64,000 nucleotides of DNA from DASZTV01 sp035547515 (GTDB lineage: Bacteria; Actinomycetota; Actinomycetes; JAFAQI01), in NCBI GenBank assembly GCA_035547515.1, contig DASZUS010000086.1, positions 1 to 64,000 on the forward strand. Reading direction: 5' to 3'. The notes below the pieces were generated by a model. That model had not been told where the DNA came from, did no database searches, and worked only from the letters and a program-made list of their open reading frames with translations. This document shows positions 59,011 to 64,000 of this stretch, piece by piece. The translations under genes and the position numbers were made by a program. Position 1 is the stretch's first letter, and every line of letters begins with the position of its first letter.

Positions 59011-59250
59011 ATGGACAAGGCGATCCACAGCGCGGCCCAGGACGCGCTGACCCGGCTGCTGCGCGAGCACCGCGTGCGGGCCGGGCTTCGCCAGGTCGAC
59101 ATCGCCCAGCGGATCGGTGAGCCGCAGTCCTTCGTGAGCAAGTACGAGTCCGGCGAGCGGCGCCTCGACTGGTACGAGATCGATCAGATCTGCGCCGCGA
59201 TCGGCATCGACTCGATCGAGCTCATGAAGGAGCACCGGGCCGCCACCTAG
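59011..59250 (+). CDS. XRE-family helix-turn-helix regulator
   Basis: A 79-residue single-domain DNA-binding protein. The HTH covers about residues 14-71: LTRLLREHRVRAGLRQVDIA, QRIGEPQSFVSKYESGERRL, DWYEIDQICAAIGID. No ligand or dimerisation domain follows. It is divergent from the decarboxylase-acyltransferase gene and is the likely regulator of it. The pair sits in an interval that is closed in M. tuberculosis (phosphoglycerate-mutase-like to resA). Its end leads into hairpin repeat B. Confidence 0.9.
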   Translation: MDKAIHSAAQDALTRLLREHRVRAGLRQVDIAQRIGEPQSFVSKYESGERRLDWYEIDQICAAIGIDSIELMKEHRAAT

Positions 59251-59254
59251 TGCT

Positions 59255-59306
59255 GAGCGGATGGGCCATGACTGTCGCTATAGCCACAGCAATGGCCCAT
59301 TCGCTC
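59255..59306. repeat. 52-bp hairpin repeat, copy B
   Basis: Arms GAGCGGATGGGCCAT (59255-59269) and ATGGCCCATTCGCTC (59292-59306) pair with one mismatch. It is the inverted counterpart of copy A at 20903-20954. In both copies the outer TGAGCG is the TGA stop of a flanking gene: here the histidine phosphatase on the minus strand, there the aminotransferase on the plus strand. Both copies lie between convergent genes. Confidence 0.8.
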
Positions 59307-59940
59307 AAGCGCCGCCGACTCGCTTGCGGCCGGTGGCTCCGGCCGGCTCGGAGTAGTCGATCCGTGCGATGCGATCGCCGTCGTAGACGATCGAGGTCAG
59401 CGATGCGAGCGCGCACTGCCGGCGGTCCGGACGGTGCCAGAGCGTCTCGCCCTGCAGGTAGCGACGCGTAACCTCGATCGGCAGCTGGTGGCTGACCAGC
59501 ACCGCCTCGTGACCCTCGGCCGCCTCCCGCGCATCCGCGACCGCGGCCGCGACCCGCTTCGCGACAGCAATGTACGGCTCGCCCCACGACGGCCGGAACG
59601 GGTTCCACAGATGCCGCCACACCGCGGGTCGGCGAAGCGACCCGTCGCCGACGCCGAAGGTCTTGCCCTCGAAGAAGTTCTCGCTTTCGATCAGCCGCTC
59701 GTCGGTCGTCGGTGTGATCCCGAACAGCTCGGCGGTCGGCGCGGCGGTCTGCACCGCGCGCTCCAATGGCGAGGACCGTACGACGGTGACGTCGTGGCTT
59801 GCGAGCGCGTCGCGCGCCTGCAGCGCCATCTGCTCGCCTGCCTCGGACAGCACGAACCCCGGAAGCCGGCCGTAGAGCACGCCGGTCGGGTTGTAGACCT
59901 CGCCATGCCGCAGCAGGTGTACGACGGTCCGAGTCGTCAC
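59305..59940 (-). CDS. Histidine phosphatase family protein (phosphoglycerate-mutase-like)
   Basis: About 211 residues from GTG 59940, overlapping the hemL stop as GTGA; the open frame upstream is antisense-type noise over hemL. Catalytic LLRHGE (Arg11, His12), a second His in VLVSHQLPIE and the catalytic acid region around LIESENFFEG are present. It is not a glycolytic mutase by length. The homologue lies between hemL and resA in M. tuberculosis too, but its substrate is unknown. Its TGA stop lies in hairpin repeat B. Confidence 0.9.
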   Translation of the reverse strand: MTTRTVVHLLRHGEVYNPTGVLYGRLPGFVLSEAGEQMALQARDALASHDVTVVRSSPLERAVQTAAPTAELFGITPTTDERLIESENFFEGKTFGVGDGSLRRPAVWRHLWNPFRPSWGEPYIAVAKRVAAAVADAREAAEGHEAVLVSHQLPIEVTRRYLQGETLWHRPDRRQCALASLTSIVYDGDRIARIDYSEPAGATGRKRVGGA

Positions 59941-61232
59941 AGCGCGACCTCCGCCGCCGCGGCGGCCGCAGCCGGCAACGCGTCGATGACCCGCTCCAGC
60001 GCCGCGTCGCCGTGTGCCGCGCTCAGGAACCATGCCTCGTACGCCGAAGGCGGCAGGTAGATGCCGCGGTCGAGCATCGTGTGGAAGAACGCCGCATACC
60101 GCTTCGCCGATGTTGTGCTCGCGGTAGCGAAGTCGACCACGTCCGTGTCGGTGAAGAACACGGAGAACAGGTTGCCCGCGGTGTTGACCCGGTGGGCGAC
60201 ACCAGCCTCGGTCAGCGCGGCGGACACCGCCGCCGACAGCCGAGCGGAGGAGGCGTCGACCGCCGCATAGACCTCCGGCGTGCAGTGCGTCAGCTGCGCC
60301 AGACCCGCAGCGACGGCGACCGGGTTCCCCGACAACGTCCCGGCTTGATAGACCGGCCCGGCCGGAGCGAGCGCCGACATCACGTCCGCACGCCCGCCGA
60401 ACGCCGCCGCCGGCAAGCCGCCGCTCATCACCTTGCCGAACGTGAACAGGTCCGGCGTCACGCCCTCGAGCCCCCACCAGCCGGCCGGCCCGACCCGGAA
60501 CCCGGTGAGCACCTCGTCGAGGATCAGCAGCGCACCGTGCTTCGAGGTCAGCTCGCGCAGCAGGGAGTTGAAGCCCTCGCGCGGCGCGACGACGCCCATG
60601 TTCGCCGCCGCGGCCTCGACGATGACGCAGGCGATCTCGCCGCCCAGCTCGTCGAACGCCGCCCGCACCGCAGCCGCGTCGTTGTACGGCAGGACGACCG
60701 TGTCCGCCGCGCTTGCGCCGGTGACGCCGGGCGTGTCCGGCAGCCCGAACGTCACCACCCCGCTGCCCGCGCTCGCCAGCAGCGCGTCGACATGCCCGTG
60801 GTAGCAGCCGGCGAACTTCACGACCTTGGTACGCCCGGTCACGCCGCGCGCCAACCGCACCGCGGTCATCGTCGCCTCGGTGCCGGAGTTCACCAGCCGC
60901 ACCCGGTCGAGCGGCGCAATCCGCTCGCACAACAGCTCGGCCAGCTCGACCTCTCCCGGCGTGGGAGCACCGAACGACAGCCCTGAAGAGGCGGCGCGCC
61001 TGACCGCCTCAACCACCGCGGGATGGGCGTGACCGAGGATCATCGGGCCCCACGAGCAGACCAGGTCGACATAAGAGTTGCCGTCCGCGTCGTACACCAT
61101 CGGACCCTCGCCGCGGACCATGAACCGGGGCGTCCCGCCGACCGCCCCAAACGCCCGGACCGGCGAGTTGACCCCTCCCGGCGTCACTTCCTGGGCGCGC
61201 GCGAACAGCTCGGCCGAGGCGTCGGAAGGCAT
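59937..61232 (-). CDS. hemL: Glutamate-1-semialdehyde 2,1-aminomutase
   Basis: A 431-residue PLP enzyme that makes 5-aminolevulinate from glutamate-1-semialdehyde in the C5 haem pathway. Start ATG 61232 (MPSDASAELFARAQEVTPGG). Family motifs: NSPVRAFGAVGGTPRF, NSGTEATMTAVRLARG, CYHGHVDALL, ILDEVLTGFR and the Schiff-base Lys267 in FTFGKVMSGGLP. The gene is divergent from the serine hydrolase by 50 bp. hemB, the next enzyme, lies further upstream on the same strand after three inserted plus-strand genes. Confidence 0.97.
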   Translation of the reverse strand: MPSDASAELFARAQEVTPGGVNSPVRAFGAVGGTPRFMVRGEGPMVYDADGNSYVDLVCSWGPMILGHAHPAVVEAVRRAASSGLSFGAPTPGEVELAELLCERIAPLDRVRLVNSGTEATMTAVRLARGVTGRTKVVKFAGCYHGHVDALLASAGSGVVTFGLPDTPGVTGASAADTVVLPYNDAAAVRAAFDELGGEIACVIVEAAAANMGVVAPREGFNSLLRELTSKHGALLILDEVLTGFRVGPAGWWGLEGVTPDLFTFGKVMSGGLPAAAFGGRADVMSALAPAGPVYQAGTLSGNPVAVAAGLAQLTHCTPEVYAAVDASSARLSAAVSAALTEAGVAHRVNTAGNLFSVFFTDTDVVDFATASTTSAKRYAAFFHTMLDRGIYLPPSAYEAWFLSAAHGDAALERVIDALPAAAAAAAEVAL

Positions 61233-61282
61233 GTGCCCATCCTCGCAGGCGAGATTGCGGCGCCCGTGGGACGCTGGCTGCC

Positions 61283-62518
61283 ATGGCTGATTTCGGGGTG
61301 ACGACCGACCCGGCGCGCGTGGGCTTCGACGCCGACCGGCTGGCACGCATCGACCGCCACTTCGCGCGGTACGCCGACGACGGCCGGCTGGCCGGGTGGC
61401 AGCTGGCGGTCGCCCGCCGCGGGGAGATCGCGCACCTGTCGTCGTACGGGCAGGCGGACCTCGAGGCCGGACGGCCGGTCGAGACCGACACCATCTGGCG
61501 GATCTACTCGATGTCGAAGCCGATCACCTCGGTCGCTGCGATGATGCTCTACGAAGAAGGCGCCTTCGAGCTGACCGACCCGATCAGCAAGTGGATCCCC
61601 GAGTTCGCCAACCCGCAGGTCTACGTCGCGGGCTCCGCCGCCAAGCACGTCACGGTCCCGGCGACCGAGCCGATCCGGGTCTGGCACATCCTCACCCACA
61701 CCGCGGGCCTGACCTACGGCTTCCACCGGGTCCACGTCACCGACGAGATCTACCGCAACGCCGGTTTCGAGTTCGGCGTGCCGAAAGGGCTCGACCTCGC
61801 TGGCGCCGTCGCCGGATGGGCCGCCCTGCCGCTGGCGTTCAACCCGGGCAGCGAGTGGCTCTACTCGGTCGCGACGGACGTGCTCGGCCGGCTGGTCGAG
61901 CTGTGGTCGGGCCAGACCCTCGACGCGTTCTTCGCCGAGCGGATCTTCGGCCCGCTCGACATGGTCGACACCGGCTTCTTCGTACCCGACGCCGATGTTG
62001 ACCGGCTCTGCGCGCTCTACGCGATGCCTCCCAGCGCAACCGAGAAGGTGCGCTTCGACCTGTTTGGCGACGCCTTCAAGCGCGCTCCGCGGTGGCTGTC
62101 CGGTGGCGGCGGCCTGGTGTCCACCAGCCGCGACTACACCCGCTTCTCCCAGATGCTGCTCAACGGCGGCGAGCTGGACGGCGCCCGCCTGCTCTCCCCG
62201 CGCACCATCCGCTTCATGAGCCGGAACCACCTCCCTGGCGGCGCCGACCTGGAGTCCTTCGGCCGGCCCCTGTTCGCCGAGACCCGGTCGGACGGGGTCG
62301 GCTTCGGCCTCGGCTTCGCCGTGACCGAGGACCCGGTCGCCAGCAAGGTGATGTGCAGCGCCGGCGAGTTCTACTGGGGCGGCATGGCGAGCACCGCGTT
62401 CTGGATCGACCCGGCCGAGGACCTCGCCGTCGTGTTCATGACCCAGCTGATGCCCTCGAGCACGTACCCGATCCGCAGCGAGCTCCGCCAGCTCGTCTAC
62501 CAAGCCCTCGTCGACTGA
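61283..62518 (+). CDS. Serine hydrolase, class C beta-lactamase/esterase family
   Basis: A 411-residue cytoplasmic protein (no signal peptide). The SxxK nucleophile motif is S76-M-S-K79 in RIYSMSKPITS, the Tyr motif is Y194-S-V, and the third conserved stretch is the WGGMAST region. The fold and the lack of export resemble family VIII esterases such as EstB rather than true beta-lactamases. Substrate unknown. It stands between hemL and hemB, which are closer together in relatives, so it is likely an insertion. Confidence 0.88.
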   Translation: MADFGVTTDPARVGFDADRLARIDRHFARYADDGRLAGWQLAVARRGEIAHLSSYGQADLEAGRPVETDTIWRIYSMSKPITSVAAMMLYEEGAFELTDPISKWIPEFANPQVYVAGSAAKHVTVPATEPIRVWHILTHTAGLTYGFHRVHVTDEIYRNAGFEFGVPKGLDLAGAVAGWAALPLAFNPGSEWLYSVATDVLGRLVELWSGQTLDAFFAERIFGPLDMVDTGFFVPDADVDRLCALYAMPPSATEKVRFDLFGDAFKRAPRWLSGGGGLVSTSRDYTRFSQMLLNGGELDGARLLSPRTIRFMSRNHLPGGADLESFGRPLFAETRSDGVGFGLGFAVTEDPVASKVMCSAGEFYWGGMASTAFWIDPAEDLAVVFMTQLMPSSTYPIRSELRQLVYQALVD

Positions 62519-62561
62519 CCGTCCCCAGCGGCCGTCTCGCCGTCGACGCCGCAAGACGAGC

Positions 62562-62580
62562 AATGCGTACGCTATGCGCA
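62562..62580 (+). promoter_or_regulatory. Leaderless promoter and palindromic operator of the vapBC-like pair
   Basis: TACGCT (62568-62573) ends 6 nt before the ATG at 62580, the spacing of a leaderless transcript. It overlaps two perfect palindromes, GCGTACGC (62565-62572) and ATGCGCAT (62574-62581). VapB antitoxins bind such dyads over their own promoter, so autoregulation is likely. Confidence 0.5.
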
Positions 62581-62828
62581 TGGCGAGGGTCAACATCACC
62601 ATCCCCGACGACTTGGTCGCGAACGCCAAGGCAGCAGACCTCAACATCTCCAAACTCGCGACCGAAGCCGTCGCGGACGCGCTCGACCGGCTGTCGAAGA
62701 TCCGGGCCCTCGACGACTACCTCGCCGAGCTCGACGAGGAGCTCGGACCGCCCTCGACGGAAGACATCGCCGAGGCCCAGGAGTGGGTGAAGCGTCTTCG
62801 GCAAGGAGCCGGGACAAGGACGTCGTAG
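62580..62828 (+). CDS. VapB-like antitoxin (ribbon-helix-helix)
   Basis: An 82-residue protein beginning MARVNITIPDDLVANAKAAD, the short strand plus helix of a ribbon-helix-helix DNA-binding domain, with LNISKLATEAVADALDRLSK as the second helix. The acidic C-terminal half would wrap the toxin. An ATG two codons earlier (62574) is possible. It is 3 bp upstream of a PIN-domain gene. Confidence 0.85.
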   Translation: MARVNITIPDDLVANAKAADLNISKLATEAVADALDRLSKIRALDDYLAELDEELGPPSTEDIAEAQEWVKRLRQGAGTRTS

Positions 62829-62831
62829 CGC

Positions 62832-63212
62832 GTGACCGCCGTGCTCGACAGCGGCGGCGTCAGCGCGCTCGCCACTCAACGCGCTCGCCTCGCCGAGATG
62901 CGGCGCGCAGGCGAGTGGCCGCCGCAGGTGCCCGCCGTGGTGCTCGTCGAGGCGCTGACCGGCGACCACCGCCGCGACTTTCAAGCCAACAAGCTGCTCA
63001 GGCTCTGCCAGGTACGCCCGGTGACCGAACTACACGCCCGGACCGGCGCGCGTCTGCGGGGCAGCCTGGCCGAGCCGGGCTCGGTCTCGGCGGTGGACGC
63101 CACCGTGGCCGCCTTTGCCGCAACTATCCCGGACGCCGTCGTCGTCACGAGCGACCCGCGCGACCTGTCCGCGCTGCTCGAGGGAACCAGCGCTCGCGTC
63201 GCCGCCGTCTGA
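62832..63212 (+). CDS. VapC-like PIN-domain toxin
   Basis: A 126-residue PIN-domain ribonuclease candidate. The four acidic residues of the active site are visible: Asp6 (VLDSGG), Glu40 (VLVEALTGD), Asp89 (SAVDATVAAF) and Asp108 (VTSDPRDL). Together with the upstream antitoxin it forms a type II toxin-antitoxin module. Typical VapC toxins cleave tRNA or rRNA; the target here is unknown. GTG start 62832. Confidence 0.87.
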   Translation: MTAVLDSGGVSALATQRARLAEMRRAGEWPPQVPAVVLVEALTGDHRRDFQANKLLRLCQVRPVTELHARTGARLRGSLAEPGSVSAVDATVAAFAATIPDAVVVTSDPRDLSALLEGTSARVAAV

Positions 63213-63246
63213 GTGCGCTAGAAGGTCGTCGGACGGCGGTCGCGAC

Positions 63247-64000
63247 TCAGCGAAGGCGGGTCGCGAGCTCCGTGGCCCAGTAGGTCAGCACGATTCCCGC
63301 CCCGGCCCGCTTGATGGAGGTCACCATCTCGGTGATGGCGCGGTCCCGGTCCAGCCAGCCGTTCGCAGCGGCTGCCTCGACCATCGCGTACTCCCCTGAC
63401 ACGTTGTACGCCGCGACCGGTACGTCGACCGACTCCGCCAGCGCACGCACCACGTCGAGGTATCCGATCGCGGGCTTCACCATCACGATGTCTGCGCCCT
63501 CGGCGATGTCGAGCCGCGCCTCCGCGACCGCCTCACGCGCCGAGCGGGCAGGGTCCTGCTGGTAGGAGGAGCGGTCCCCGAACTGCGGCGCGCACTCGGC
63601 CGCCTCGCGGAACGGCCCATAGAAAGCAGAGGCGTACTTCGCCGAGTAGGCCATGATCGCGACGTTGTCGAAGCCGGCGCCGTCCAGCGCCGAGCGGATC
63701 GCGCCGACCTGGCCGTCCATCATCCCGCTCGGGCCGACGACCTGCACTCCTGCCTCGGCCTGCGCGAGGGCGATCGAGGCGTAGCGCTCCAGGGTGGCGT
63801 CGTTGTCGACGTCGCCGTCGGCGGTGAGTAACCCGCAGTGGCCGTGGTCGGTGTACTCGTCCAGGCACAGGTCCGCCATGACGACGAGCGCGTCCCCGAC
63901 CTCAGCGACGACGTCGCGTAGCGCGGCCTGCACCACACCGTCGGGGTCGTCCGCAGCGCTGCCGCGCGCATCCTTCTCGGCCGGGATGCCGAACAGGATC
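63247..64000 (-). CDS. hemB: Delta-aminolevulinic acid dehydratase (porphobilinogen synthase), 3' part
   Basis: The last 251 codons are in the window; the start lies beyond 64000. HemB condenses two 5-aminolevulinates into porphobilinogen. Active-site lysines are in IMAYSAKYASAFYGPFR and DIVMVKPA. The metal-binding stretch reads DLCLDEYTDHGHCG: the middle ligand is Asp rather than Cys, so this is not the full three-cysteine zinc site and it probably relies on Mg. Same strand as hemL, from which it is separated by the hydrolase and vapBC-like genes. Confidence 0.96.
   Translation of the reverse strand, partial: ILFGIPAEKDARGSAADDPDGVVQAALRDVVAEVGDALVVMADLCLDEYTDHGHCGLLTADGDVDNDATLERYASIALAQAEAGVQVVGPSGMMDGQVGAIRSALDGAGFDNVAIMAYSAKYASAFYGPFREAAECAPQFGDRSSYQQDPARSAREAVAEARLDIAEGADIVMVKPAIGYLDVVRALAESVDVPVAAYNVSGEYAMVEAAAANGWLDRDRAITEMVTSIKRAGAGIVLTYWATELATRLR

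Noticed and set aside
59941..60930. Upstream extension of the histidine phosphatase frame
   Set aside because: It lies inside hemL in another frame and is Arg/Gly/Ala-rich. The GTG at 59940 with a GTGA overlap gives the normal family length.
61283..62518. Beta-lactamase resistance gene
   Set aside because: The SxxK and YxV motifs are shared with esterases and the protein has no export signal, so antibiotic hydrolysis in the periplasm-like space is unlikely.

Overview
The window is a high-GC chromosomal segment of an actinobacterium (Actinomycetota, class Actinomycetes). The evidence is the gene order, frequent GTG/TTG starts, 4-bp ATGA/GTGA stop-start overlaps, probable leaderless promoters, a BldC-type regulator, a menaquinone pathway, an Mce lipid importer and a zinc-type L33. 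Large blocks keep the order I know from Mycobacterium tuberculosis (rpmG, hadB, tRNA-Trp, secE, nusG, rplK, rplA, rplJ, rplL, mkl, rpoB; and hemB, hemL, phosphoglycerate-mutase-like, resA, ccdA, resB, ccsB). I cannot name the genus; a lineage near Frankiales, Sporichthyales or Mycobacteriales would fit.

Layout. 1-3713: start of rpoC (cut by the window edge) and rpoB. 3929-15477: a complete Mce operon, read right to left: ATPase (mceG/mkl), two YrbE permeases, MceA-F, two Mce-associated membrane proteins. It sits between rplL and rpoB. 15641-19622: rplL, rplJ with an L10 leader, rplA, rplK, nusG, secE, tRNA-Trp. 19696-24547: class I aminotransferase, MerR regulator divergent from an AurF-type diiron oxygenase, HadB-like dehydratase, class III adenylate cyclase, rpmG. 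24568-26275: two unknown secreted or membrane proteins and a gene-free stretch, in an apparent insertion between rpmG and the tRNA-Met/Thr/Tyr cluster. 26660-32376: YajQ, CorA, an orphan nuoB-nuoC-nuoI trio, and an AtuA-like plus acyl-CoA dehydrogenase pair. 32515-51461: polyprenyl diphosphate synthase, the full 14-subunit nuoA-N operon, menJ, menG and a DUF4229 protein, so complex I lies together with genes for its quinone. 51562-57032: bldC-like gene, a DUF559 endonuclease-like gene between 65-bp inverted repeats, and the system II cytochrome c maturation operon (ccsB, resB, ccdA, resA). 57081-64000: a pyridoxal-phosphate decarboxylase fused to an acyltransferase-like domain, an XRE regulator, a histidine phosphatase, hemL, a class C beta-lactamase-like hydrolase, a VapBC-like pair and the 3' part of hemB.

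The core is housekeeping: transcription, translation, respiration, haem, cytochrome c and menaquinone. Accessory genes interrupt it at junctions that are contiguous in relatives, and several of these junctions carry palindromic repeats. The best candidates for undescribed biology are the repeat-flanked DUF559 cassette (51818-52885), the decarboxylase-acyltransferase fusion with its divergent regulator (57081-59250), a covarying 52-bp hairpin found at two convergent gene junctions (20903-20954 and 59255-59306), and the orphan complex I trio (28149-29460).
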